Origin: JALYJG01 sp033763555 | GTDB lineage: Bacteria; Pseudomonadota; Alphaproteobacteria; UBA9219 | Direction: 5' to 3' | NCBI GenBank assembly: GCA_033763555.1 | Contig: JANRKK010000013.1 | Span: forward strand, 1 to 15,201 | Length of the DNA: 15,201 nt | In this document: positions 6,262-14,274 of the stretch, piece by piece | Numbering within the stretch: position 1 is the stretch's first letter | Layout: each line of letters starts with the position of its first letter | Translations under genes and position numbers: made by a program | The notes under the pieces: model-generated | What the model was told of the DNA's origin: nothing | Seen by the model: the letters and a program-made list of their open reading frames with translations, nothing else | Database searches by the model: none

Positions 6262-9200
6262 ATGAATTTCACCGACATCTTCATTCGTCGCCCGGTTCTG
6301 GCGACCGTCGTCAGCCTGATGATTCTGGTCGTGGGCGCGCGCGCCTTCTGGTCGCTGCCCATTCTGCAATTTCCGCGCACAGAAAACGCGGTCATCACCG
6401 TCAGCACCACCTATTACGGCGCGGATGCCGATGTGGTGGCGGGCTTTATCACCACGCCGCTGGAAAACGCCATCGCCCAGGCGAACGGCATCGATTACAT
6501 GACCTCGACCAGCCAGAACGGCATCAGCACGATCACCGTCAATCTCCGCATGAATTACGATTCCAACCGGGCGCTGACGGAGATCAGCGCCAAGATCAGC
6601 TCTGTCACCAACCAGTTGCCGCCGCAATCGCAGCAGCCGGTGCTCAGCATTCAGATCGGCCAGTCGATCAATGCGATGTATATCGGCTTTAAGAGCGATG
6701 TGCTGCCGCAGAACAGCATCACGGATTACCTGCTGCGCGTCGTCCAGCCGAAGATACAGGCGGTGGAAGGCGTGCAGACCGCCGAAATCATCGGCGCGCA
6801 GAATTTCGCCCTGCGGGCCTGGCTTGATCCAAAAAAACTGGCGGCCTATAGCCTGACCGCGGCAGATGTCAGCGCCAAACTGGCGCAGAATGATTATATT
6901 TCCGGCCTTGGCAATACCAAGGGCCAGATGGTGCAGGTGAACCTCAACGCCTCCACGGGCCTGCATTCGGTTGCGGAATTCCGCGCTCTCGCGCTCAAGG
7001 AAAAGGATGGCGCCATTGTCCGGCTCGGCGATGTCGCCAATGTCACGCTGGGTTCCGAAGATTATGAATCGCGCGTCGGTTTCGACGGCAAGCAGGCAGT
7101 CTATATCGGTATTCAGGTGGCTCCGGCCGCCAATCTCCTCGAAGTGATTCAAGGCATCCGCAAAATTCTGCCCGATATTCAAGCGCAATTGCCGGAGGGC
7201 CTGACGGGCGAGGTGATTTACGATTCAACGGAGTTCGTTTCTTCCTCCATCGCCGAGGTGGAACATACGTTGATCGAGGCTTTGCTGATCGTTGCGCTGG
7301 TGGTCTTCGCCTTTCTGGGCTCGCCACGCGCGGTGGCGATACCCATCATTGCTATTCCCTTGTCCCTGATCGGGGCCTTCATTTTCATGCTGGCTTTCGG
7401 CTTTTCCATCAATCTGCTGACGCTGCTGGCGCTGGTGCTGGCTATCGGTCTTGTGGTCGACGATGCCATTATCGTCGTTGAAAACGTCAACCGCCATATC
7501 GAGGAGGGGATGAAGCCGCGCGCCGCCGCCTTCCAGGCGGCGCATGAGCTGGCGGGGCCGATCATCGCCATGACCATCGTCCTCGTCGCCGTCTATGTGC
7601 CCATCGGGTTTCAGGCCGGGTTAACGGGCGCACTGTTCACTGAATTCGCTTTCACGCTGGTGGGTGCCGTGGTGGTTTCGGCGGTTGTGGCGCTGACACT
7701 TTCGCCCGTCATGTGCGCCAAGTTCATGAAACCGCATAACCCCGACAATCCGGGGTGGGAGGAAAGGCTGGTTGCCACCATTGATCGTCGTTTTGAAAAA
7801 ATCCGCCACCGCTATGAAAGATGGCTGACGGGGAGTTTGAATTACATTCCCGTCACGGCAGTGTTCGCCACCATCGTTTTCGGCAGCATTTACTTTCTTT
7901 ACACCAGCGCCAAGACCGAACTCGCGCCGCAGGAAGACCAGGGCATCATCATCGCGCTGCAAAGCGCCGCGCCAAACGCCACACTACAACAGCGGCAAAT
8001 CTATGCGCGCAAAGCCTACGAAGTTATTGCCAGCTATCCTGAAACCAGCCATGTTTTCCAGATCGACGCGCCCGGCCGTTCCATCGCGGGCATGCGACTG
8101 ACATCGTGGGGTGACCGTGAACGTACCTCAAACGACCTTCAGCCTCTTTTACAGAATGACATTAATAAAATCGCCGGAATCCGCGCGGCGATGTTCCAGC
8201 CGCCGCCCTTGCCGGGCAGCCGCGGCCTGCCATTCCAGTTCGTGATCACCACGACGCAGCCTTTCGCCAATTTGAACGAAGTCACCCAGAATTTCATGCA
8301 GGAAGCGCAGAAATCCGGCATGTTCATGTTTCTCGACAGCGATCTGAAGATCGATCTGCCGCAGGCGACCGTGGAGATCGACCGCAACAAGGCCGCCCAG
8401 TTCGGCCTGACGATGAGCGATATCGGCGGCGCGCTGTCCTCCATGCTCGGCGGCGGTTATGTCAATTATTTCAGCCTGGCGGGCCGTTCCTACAAGGTCA
8501 TCCCGCAGGTGGAGCAGAAATCGCGCCTCAACACCGATCAGCTGAACAATTATTATGTGCGTACAGCGGACGGAACGCCTGTGGCGTTGTCCACCCTCGC
8601 CACCATAAAAACCACCACGGTTCCGGAATCGCTTAATCACTTCCAGCAGCTGAACGCCACCACGGTGCAGGGCGTCATGTTTCCCGGTGTTTCTTTGGGC
8701 GGTGCGCTGACGGCGATGAAGGATTTATCGGCGAAAGTCCTGCCGGAAGGCTATTCCATCGATTACGCCGGGCAGTCGCGTCAGTTCACGCAAGAATCCA
8801 GCGGCTTCATCATGACCTTCGTCTTCGCGCTGATCATCATCTTCCTGACGCTGTCGGCACAGTATGAAAGTTTCCGCGACCCGCTCATCATTCTCATCTC
8901 GGTACCGATGTCGATTGCAGGCGCTTTGGTTTTCATCACCATGGGCGTTGGCGGTGCGACCATTAATATCTATACGCAGGTGGGTCTCGTGACGCTGATG
9001 GGGTTGATCAGCAAACACGGTATTCTCATCACCGAATTTGCCAACAATTTACAGCATCAGGGCCGCAGCAAGCATGACGCAATCATCGAGGCCGCCGCCA
9101 TCCGTCTGCGGCCCATCCTTATGACCACGGCGGCGATGGTGCTGGGCGTCGTTCCGCTGATTACCGCCAGCGGGGCAGGGGCGCTGTCGCGCTTCAATAT

Positions 9201-9318
9201 GGGCCTTGTGATCGCCGCAGGGCTTTCCATCGGCACCTTGTTCACGCTGTTCGTCGTGCCTGCCGTTTATATGATGCTGGCGGCTGACCATCACGACAGG
9301 CCGCAGACAGACGAATAG
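6262..9318 (+). CDS. HAE-1 family RND efflux pump
   Basis: This 1018-residue inner-membrane proton/drug antiporter is the energy-coupled part of the exporter. It begins MNFTDIFIRRPVLATVVSLM (first membrane helix), followed by the porter domain, TM2-6 around 335-490, a second porter half, and TM8-12 near the C-terminus. The proton-relay residues are intact: D400 and D401 in GLVVDDAI, K918 in LISKHGI, and R948 and T955 in RLRPILMTT, matching AcrB D407, D408, K940, R971 and T978. The length is slightly under AcrB. The start is supported by family alignment, although the nearest GAGG is about 16 nt upstream. Substrates cannot be deduced. It is the last gene of the operon, and no clear terminator is seen before purH. 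Confidence 0.96.
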   Translation: MNFTDIFIRRPVLATVVSLMILVVGARAFWSLPILQFPRTENAVITVSTTYYGADADVVAGFITTPLENAIAQANGIDYMTSTSQNGISTITVNLRMNYDSNRALTEISAKISSVTNQLPPQSQQPVLSIQIGQSINAMYIGFKSDVLPQNSITDYLLRVVQPKIQAVEGVQTAEIIGAQNFALRAWLDPKKLAAYSLTAADVSAKLAQNDYISGLGNTKGQMVQVNLNASTGLHSVAEFRALALKEKDGAIVRLGDVANVTLGSEDYESRVGFDGKQAVYIGIQVAPAANLLEVIQGIRKILPDIQAQLPEGLTGEVIYDSTEFVSSSIAEVEHTLIEALLIVALVVFAFLGSPRAVAIPIIAIPLSLIGAFIFMLAFGFSINLLTLLALVLAIGLVVDDAIIVVENVNRHIEEGMKPRAAAFQAAHELAGPIIAMTIVLVAVYVPIGFQAGLTGALFTEFAFTLVGAVVVSAVVALTLSPVMCAKFMKPHNPDNPGWEERLVATIDRRFEKIRHRYERWLTGSLNYIPVTAVFATIVFGSIYFLYTSAKTELAPQEDQGIIIALQSAAPNATLQQRQIYARKAYEVIASYPETSHVFQIDAPGRSIAGMRLTSWGDRERTSNDLQPLLQNDINKIAGIRAAMFQPPPLPGSRGLPFQFVITTTQPFANLNEVTQNFMQEAQKSGMFMFLDSDLKIDLPQATVEIDRNKAAQFGLTMSDIGGALSSMLGGGYVNYFSLAGRSYKVIPQVEQKSRLNTDQLNNYYVRTADGTPVALSTLATIKTTTVPESLNHFQQLNATTVQGVMFPGVSLGGALTAMKDLSAKVLPEGYSIDYAGQSRQFTQESSGFIMTFVFALIIIFLTLSAQYESFRDPLIILISVPMSIAGALVFITMGVGGATINIYTQVGLVTLMGLISKHGILITEFANNLQHQGRSKHDAIIEAAAIRLRPILMTTAAMVLGVVPLITASGAGALSRFNMGLVIAAGLSIGTLFTLFVVPAVYMMLAADHHDRPQTDE

Positions 9319-9367
9319 ACCTTCCCGCATCTTGCAATTCAAGGCGCGGGGCCTTATGGCATAGGCC

Positions 9368-10951
9368 ATGAAAACCAGCCAAAAAATCGCCCGCGCCCTG
9401 ATCTCCGTTTCCGACAAAACCGGGCTTGTCGAGTTCGCCAAAAAGCTTGCTGCGCAGAATGTGGAAATTCTTTCCACGGGCGGTTCGGCAGAAAAATTGC
9501 GGCAGGCAGGAATTACCGTTATCGAGGTCGGCGATTACACGGGCTTTCCGGAAATGATGGATGGCCGCGTCAAAACCTTGCATCCGCGCATTCATGGCGG
9601 GCTTCTGCAGCGCCGCGACCTTCCAAAGCATCAGGACGAAGCGAAGCAGCATAATATTCCGCCCATCGATCTGATCGTGGTCAATCTGTATCCTTTCCAG
9701 GAAACCGTCGCGAAGGGCGCAGATTTTTCGACCTGCATCGAAAATATCGATATCGGCGGCCCGGCGATGATCCGTTCCGCCGCCAAGAATCATGATTTCG
9801 TCACCGTCATCACCGACCCCGCGCAATATGAGGATGTGCTGGCCGAGATGAAGCAGCAGAGCGGCGGCACCTCGTCGGAATTTCGCAAGCGACTGGCGGC
9901 GGAAGCCTATGCCCACACGGCGGCCTATGATTCTGCCATCAGCCGCTGGTTCGCGGCACAGCGCGGTGAGGATTATCCGGAAACTCTGGCACTGACTGCG
10001 CAGAAGCGTCAAAGCCTGCGTTATGGCGAAAATCCCCATCAATCCGCAGCTTTCTATGTCACCGACGCCGCGCGTCCTGGCATCGCCAACGCCATCCAGA
10101 TCCAGGGCAAGGAGCTCAGCTACAACAATCTCAACGACACCGATGCGGCGTTTGAGCTTGTGTCGGAATTCACCGAAACGCCTGCCGTCGCAATCATCAA
10201 GCATGCCAATCCGTGCGGTGTTGCGCAGGACAAGGATCTGCTCGCCGCCTATCAGCGTGCGCTGGCCTGCGACCCGGTCAGCGCCTTCGGCGGCATTATC
10301 GCCTTCAACCGTCCGCTGGACGCTGCAACGGCAAAGGCGGTTGCCGAATTGTTTGCCGAGGTGATCATCGCGCCCGACATTGACGATGCGGCGAAGGAAA
10401 TTCTGGCGGCCAAAAAAAATCTCCGCGTGCTTCTCACGCGTACCATGCCCAACCCGCATCAGGCCGATCATGTGATCAAATCGGTGGCAGGCGGGTATCT
10501 AGTGCAATCCCGCGATAACGTCGTGCTCGACCTCTCGCACGTTAAGTGCGTAACTAAACGCCAGCCGAGCGAGCAGGAAAAACGCGATCTGATTTTCGCC
10601 TTCACCGTCGCCAAGCATGTGAAGTCGAACACGATTGTCTATGCCAAAGACCTTGCGACGGTTGGTATTGGTGCGGGGCAGATGAGCCGCGTCGACAGCG
10701 CCCGTATCGCTGCGCGCAAAGCCGAAGATATGGCGAAAGCCGCAAAGCTACCGGAACCCCTCACGCGCGGCTCCGTTGTGGCATCAGATGCGTTTTTCCC
10801 CTTTGCCGACGGGCTTTTAGCAGCGGTGGAGGCGGGTGCAACCGCAGTCATTCAGCCGGGCGGTTCCATGCGCGATGCCGAAGTGATCGAAGCCGCCGAC
10901 AAAGCGGGCCTCGCCATGCTCTTCACAGGCATGCGGCATTTCCGGCACTAG
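9368..10951 (+). CDS. purH: Bifunctional AICAR formyltransferase / IMP cyclohydrolase
   Basis: This cytosolic enzyme catalyses the last two steps of de novo IMP synthesis. AICAR is formylated with 10-formyl-THF, then the ring is closed. The 527-residue length is normal. The N-terminal cyclohydrolase (MGS-like fold) shows ALISVSDKTGLVEFAKKL, ILSTGGSAEKL and GRVKTLHPRIHGG (residues 66-78). The transformylase part contains LRYGENPHQSAAFY and the catalytic KHANPCG (K278, H279). The C-terminal block VGIGAGQMSRVDSARIA is also typical. There is no Shine-Dalgarno. Instead a GGCC...GGCC hairpin (9350-9367) touches the ATG. The gene is convergent with the next one and shares CTAG with it, both TAG stops lying in that 4-bp palindrome. 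Confidence 0.97.
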   Translation: MKTSQKIARALISVSDKTGLVEFAKKLAAQNVEILSTGGSAEKLRQAGITVIEVGDYTGFPEMMDGRVKTLHPRIHGGLLQRRDLPKHQDEAKQHNIPPIDLIVVNLYPFQETVAKGADFSTCIENIDIGGPAMIRSAAKNHDFVTVITDPAQYEDVLAEMKQQSGGTSSEFRKRLAAEAYAHTAAYDSAISRWFAAQRGEDYPETLALTAQKRQSLRYGENPHQSAAFYVTDAARPGIANAIQIQGKELSYNNLNDTDAAFELVSEFTETPAVAIIKHANPCGVAQDKDLLAAYQRALACDPVSAFGGIIAFNRPLDAATAKAVAELFAEVIIAPDIDDAAKEILAAKKNLRVLLTRTMPNPHQADHVIKSVAGGYLVQSRDNVVLDLSHVKCVTKRQPSEQEKRDLIFAFTVAKHVKSNTIVYAKDLATVGIGAGQMSRVDSARIAARKAEDMAKAAKLPEPLTRGSVVASDAFFPFADGLLAAVEAGATAVIQPGGSMRDAEVIEAADKAGLAMLFTGMRHFRH

Positions 10952-11472
10952 TCGGGTTTTGCCGCCATCCGGTCCAGATCTTTCTTCAACCGGGCTTTTT
11001 CCTTGACGTCTTTTGTCAGGCGATAGGCTTCCGTCAGATCGGCCTCCGCCAGATCTTTCTTGCCTGTCATTTTATAAAGATAAGAACGGTGTTTGTAGTA
11101 ACGGGCCGTATCGGGATATGTGGTAATTCTGTCCGACACGACAGCAATGGCTTTCGGGCAGGTCACGCTAGCGGAACGGTCTTCCTGCATGATCTTTAAA
11201 TTGCAGCTGACAGACAAGCCATCCAGGCTGTTGGGATTTTTGGCGAGCACCTTGTCAATCGCAGCGCCCGCACTTTTTGCCAGGGCGGGGACATCTTCGG
11301 TTTTTCCGGCGATCGGCGCGATGGCGATTTGCATGACCTCAAGCTGCGCGGTGATAAGTTCCTTGCCTTCGGCTTGATCCTGCAACTGTTCGGGCGTTTC
11401 CGCCCAGGATTGCACGGGCATGGCGGTTATGGCCAAAGCCAGCAAAACCAGGCACGATTTCTTGAGTTTCAT
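10948..11472 (-). CDS. Secreted TPR-like protein of unknown function
   Basis: The frame could begin at 11601, but ATG 11472 is chosen because it starts a clean signal peptide (MKLKKSCLVLLALAITAMPV) with AGGGGG just ahead. Cleavage is expected after SWA (residue 24), giving a periplasmic protein of about 150 residues. The C-terminal third, YYKHRSYLYKMTGKKDLAEA and following, has the spacing of one TPR repeat pair. Two cysteines, C90 and C105, could form a disulfide in the periplasm. I recognise no named family. It is divergent from the PAS-GGDEF cyclase gene (83-bp gap), and it overlaps purH by 4 nt at the stop codons. Confidence 0.8.
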   Translation of the reverse strand: MKLKKSCLVLLALAITAMPVQSWAETPEQLQDQAEGKELITAQLEVMQIAIAPIAGKTEDVPALAKSAGAAIDKVLAKNPNSLDGLSVSCNLKIMQEDRSASVTCPKAIAVVSDRITTYPDTARYYKHRSYLYKMTGKKDLAEADLTEAYRLTKDVKEKARLKKDLDRMAAKPD

Positions 11473-11555
11473 CTTTTCCCCCTGTAAAATCTTGCACAAT
11501 CTATACTGGTCATCCTTTAACGGAAAGTGAATAGTGAAGAGGTCAGCAAAGTTGC

Positions 11556-12881
11556 ATGAAAAAAACCAGGCGCCCATCTTCCCGCAAACCGCGCTCTGCA
11601 TCGCGCACCAAGCCTGTCCGTCGTGCCGCGGTCAAAATTGTGCCGGACTTTAACAGGCTTGTTGAAAATTCCGTTCAGGGCGTTGTCATTCACCGCAATT
11701 TCAAGCCGCTTTATGCCAACCGCGCCTTTGCCCGGCTGTTTGGCTACAAATCCGCCAAGGACATTCTGGAGCTGCCGCTTCTGCGCCCTCTGATACCCGA
11801 AGATCGCTGGGCGCGAGTGGAAGAAGAGTATGACGAGTTGATCCGTGGCAAAAGAAAGTCGGTCATCACCCGCGCGCGTGGCATCCGCAAGGGCGGGCAG
11901 GAAATCTGGCTGGCCGTTACCGAGCAGTTGATTATGTGGGGTGGCACCAAGGCCGTGATGCTGACGGCGGTCGACATCACCTCGCAGATGGATGCCGAAC
12001 AAAGCCTGGCGCGCAGCGAACAGCATCTGCGCGCCATTCTTGAAATCCTGCCTTACCCGATTTATGTCGCGCGGCCGGACGATGGGCGGCTGCTGTTCGT
12101 CAATCGCAAGACATGCCTGTTGTTTCAGGAAAGCGCCGGGCAGCTTCTGAAGGCCCGTTCAACGGATTTCTTCGCCGACCCGAAGGAACGCGAGGAATTG
12201 CGCCAGCTTCTGGAAACCATTCCCGATATCCGCGAGGTTGAGGTGAAGATGAAAACCGCGCGCGGCCGTGAATTTATGGCGGAGCTGGCGGCGATCAAGA
12301 CCAATTATGGCGGCAGGCCCGCCATCATGGTGGCGCTCAGCGACATCTCCCAGCGCAAAGAGATGGAAGCGCAGCTTCTGCATCACGCAACGACGGATGA
12401 GCTTACGGGTATCAGCAACCGCCGCCATTTCATGGAGGAAGGGGAACGCGAACTGGCGCGTGCGCGGCGTTTTGATCGTCCGTTGTCGATCATGATGATC
12501 GATCTGGACTATTTCAAAAAGGTCAATGACCGCTACGGCCATGCGGTGGGCGATGCGGCGCTACAGGCTGCTGTCAAACGTTCGCTGGAAAGCCTGCGCC
12601 AGCTCGACATCATGGGCCGCCTCGGCGGCGAGGAATTTGCCGTCATCATGCCGGAAACCAGTTTGGAGGAAGGGCAGATTGCCGCCGAGCGTTTGCGCCA
12701 GCATATCGGCGCGCGCCCCTTAATCGCCTTGCGCGAAGCCATTCCCTGCACGGTCAGCATCGGCGTTGCTGAGCTGACGGAGAGAGACCACTCCATCGAC
12801 GATATGCTGAACCGCGCGGACAGAGTTCTGTATCATGCGAAGGAAGGCGGCCGCGATCGCGTTGTGGTGGCGGCGAGCTAA
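11556..12881 (+). CDS. PAS-PAS-GGDEF diguanylate cyclase
   Basis: This 441-residue protein makes cyclic di-GMP from two GTP. A basic N-terminal tail (1-27) without membrane helices is followed by a PAS domain (about 29-145), a second PAS domain (about 150-270), and a GGDEF domain (about 275-440). The catalytic site GGEEF is at 357-361. The inhibitory I-site RQLD (348-351) lies exactly five residues before it, so product feedback is likely. DELTGISNRRHF and DLDYFKKVNDRYGHAVGD are standard GGDEF blocks. There is no EAL domain. The protein appears cytosolic, with PAS sensing an unknown cue. ATG 11556 has only GAGG about 16 nt upstream. It converges on the second cyclase with a 4-nt overlap of stops. 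Confidence 0.93.
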   Translation: MKKTRRPSSRKPRSASRTKPVRRAAVKIVPDFNRLVENSVQGVVIHRNFKPLYANRAFARLFGYKSAKDILELPLLRPLIPEDRWARVEEEYDELIRGKRKSVITRARGIRKGGQEIWLAVTEQLIMWGGTKAVMLTAVDITSQMDAEQSLARSEQHLRAILEILPYPIYVARPDDGRLLFVNRKTCLLFQESAGQLLKARSTDFFADPKEREELRQLLETIPDIREVEVKMKTARGREFMAELAAIKTNYGGRPAIMVALSDISQRKEMEAQLLHHATTDELTGISNRRHFMEEGERELARARRFDRPLSIMMIDLDYFKKVNDRYGHAVGDAALQAAVKRSLESLRQLDIMGRLGGEEFAVIMPETSLEEGQIAAERLRQHIGARPLIALREAIPCTVSIGVAELTERDHSIDDMLNRADRVLYHAKEGGRDRVVVAAS

Positions 12882-13747
12882 ACGCCCGTACTGGCCGCAA
12901 TCACCCGGTTGCGCCCTTCTTTTTTGGCGCGGTACAGTGCCTTGTCGGCAGCGCGGAGGAGATCGTCCGGCCCGGCGTTCAGGCTGCTGGCGGCAACGCC
13001 GAAAGATGCGGTGACGGGTATGGTTGTGCCGTCTGCAAGCACAATGGGCTTCTTTTCAATTCCGGCCCGCAGCCGTTCCACCACCAGCAGGCCCTTGTCC
13101 AGATCGGCTTCTTTCAGGCAGAGCAGGAATTCCTCGCCGCCCCAGCGATAGGCATCGTCGAACGAACGCAGATCGCGGCTGACATAATTGGCCAGCGCCG
13201 CCAGCACCCGGTCCCCGGTTTCATGGCCGTAGGAGTCGTTGATATTCTTGAAATGGTCGAGATCCATCAACGCGACGCAGAAGGGCCGTCCCGTCCGTGA
13301 AAAACGATTATGCTCTCGCGACAGATCATCCGGCAATCCGCTGCGCGAACGCAGGCCTGTCAGCGGGTCGAGGCCCGACGCCGCAGTGCTGAGCGCGCGC
13401 TCCAGCCGCCGCAACCCCTGCATCAGCTCCTGATATTTGGCGATGACACTGTCGTAATCCTTGCGGGCAACGGGTTCACCCGGCGGCGTCTTCATCAGCA
13501 CCAGCCGCGCGACGGTGTGCAGTTGGTCATGCAGCGCCGCCAGCCTTTCAATCGCGGGCTGATCCTGCGGCAGGGTTTTCAGAATACTGTCGCGCCATTG
13601 TGCAAAAAACGGGGAAGGGGCGAGTGTCTGCTCCGCCTCGCTGCGTGCGGCAAGGTCCAGAAACGCAAGGCGATGCCATGCGGTCAGCCAGCCGATATGC
13701 TCATCGATGGCGCGGAAGAGAAGGTCGGAGGCGGGGGATAAAGACAT
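12878..13747 (-). CDS. Diguanylate cyclase with CZB-like N-terminal domain (DgcZ-like)
   Basis: This 289-residue protein has the architecture of E. coli DgcZ (YdeH): an N-terminal four-helix CZB zinc-binding domain and a C-terminal GGDEF domain. IDEHIGWL (H17, W20), W51 and HDQLH (H73, H77) match the conserved Hxx[W], W and HxxxH positions. The expected CxFGxW, however, reads PFFAQW, so Cys is replaced by Pro46, and no other Cys lies in that domain. The GGDEF part has DPLTGLRSRSGL, DLDHFKNINDSYGHETGD, GGEEF (203-207) and an intact I-site RSFD (194-197), so it should be active. AAGG lies five bases before ATG 13747. The gene follows rpmB by 42 bp on the same strand with no strong terminator between them, so read-through is possible. 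Confidence 0.9.
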   Translation of the reverse strand: MSLSPASDLLFRAIDEHIGWLTAWHRLAFLDLAARSEAEQTLAPSPFFAQWRDSILKTLPQDQPAIERLAALHDQLHTVARLVLMKTPPGEPVARKDYDSVIAKYQELMQGLRRLERALSTAASGLDPLTGLRSRSGLPDDLSREHNRFSRTGRPFCVALMDLDHFKNINDSYGHETGDRVLAALANYVSRDLRSFDDAYRWGGEEFLLCLKEADLDKGLLVVERLRAGIEKKPIVLADGTTIPVTASFGVAASSLNAGPDDLLRAADKALYRAKKEGRNRVIAASTGV

Positions 13748-13789
13748 CCGGCCTTCGTGCTACCAGAAATCGGCTGGAAGGGCAAAAGC

Positions 13790-14083
13790 TCAGGCGCTCT
13801 TGCGGGCCTGCGCCTTGACGATTTGCTTTTTGATCTTGAGGGCGGCTTCGCTCAAACGGCTGTTGCGCGTGCCGAGCAGCCAGGCATCAAGCCCGCCATT
13901 ATGCTCGATCGTGCGGATGCCGTTGGCCGTGACGCGCAGGGGAACCATCTTGCCCAGTGCTTCGGACGGGAAGGAGCAGCGCTGCAGATTCGGGTTGAAG
14001 CGGCGAAGCGTCTTGTTGTTGGCGTGGCTGACATTATTGCCGAATTGCGGCTTCTTGCCATTGACGGAACATACACGGGCCAT
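13790..14083 (-). CDS. rpmB: 50S ribosomal protein L28
   Basis: This 97-residue basic protein begins MARVCSVNGKKPQFGNNVSH and continues ANNKTLRRFNPNLQ, the standard L28 start, and has VTANGIRTIEHNGGLDAWLL near the middle. It lacks the four-Cys zinc ribbon of some L28 forms; only scattered cysteines are present. The frame extends 32 codons upstream, but ATG 14083 matches the family start and a good promoter lies at 14150-14179. L28 is a component of the large ribosomal subunit near the E site. A diguanylate cyclase gene follows 42 bp downstream. Confidence 0.97.
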   Translation of the reverse strand: MARVCSVNGKKPQFGNNVSHANNKTLRRFNPNLQRCSFPSEALGKMVPLRVTANGIRTIEHNGGLDAWLLGTRNSRLSEAALKIKKQIVKAQARKSA

Positions 14084-14149
14084 GGTCTTTTCCGGGTTTT
14101 CCCCCGGCCTTTCTTTCAGGTTTTTCTGCCCAAATGCGGCAGGACGGGC

Positions 14150-14179
14150 GTTATAGGGGCTTCTTTGCGCGCGAGTCAA
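14150..14179 (-). promoter_or_regulatory. Promoter of rpmB
   Basis: On the minus strand TTGACT (14179-14174) is followed after 18 bp by TATAAC (14155-14150). Transcription would begin near 14143, giving a leader of about 60 nt before rpmB. Both boxes are five of six to consensus, fitting a strong constitutive promoter. Confidence 0.8.
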
Positions 14180-14190
14180 GTAAAACGGGC

Positions 14191-14217
14191 AAAAAACCCC
14201 TTATTCCGGGGTGTTTT
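14191..14217. terminator. Terminator-like hairpin between rpmB and the deaminase gene
   Basis: AAAAAACCCC, loop TTATTCC, GGGGTGTTTT. The ACCCC/GGGGT stem is flanked by an A-run on one side and a T-run on the other, so it could stop transcription in either direction. It sits in a divergent gap upstream of both genes, where a terminator is unexpected. It could block antisense transcripts or act in the leader of the plus-strand gene. Confidence 0.5.
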
Positions 14218-14274
14218 AACCCTTTCGTAAAGAGGCTGCGCGACAATGTCCGGCCCGGTTCAGGGCCCTTATTT

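Noticed and set aside
6109..7188. Long antisense frame opposite the RND pump
   Set aside because: It overlaps the proven adaptor and pump genes throughout and its composition is that of a reverse-strand shadow.
9242..10471. Long open frame antisense to purH (409 codons)
   Set aside because: It lies opposite a certain gene, has low-complexity Arg/His/Asp-rich composition and no family motif; it is the usual shadow of GC-rich coding DNA.
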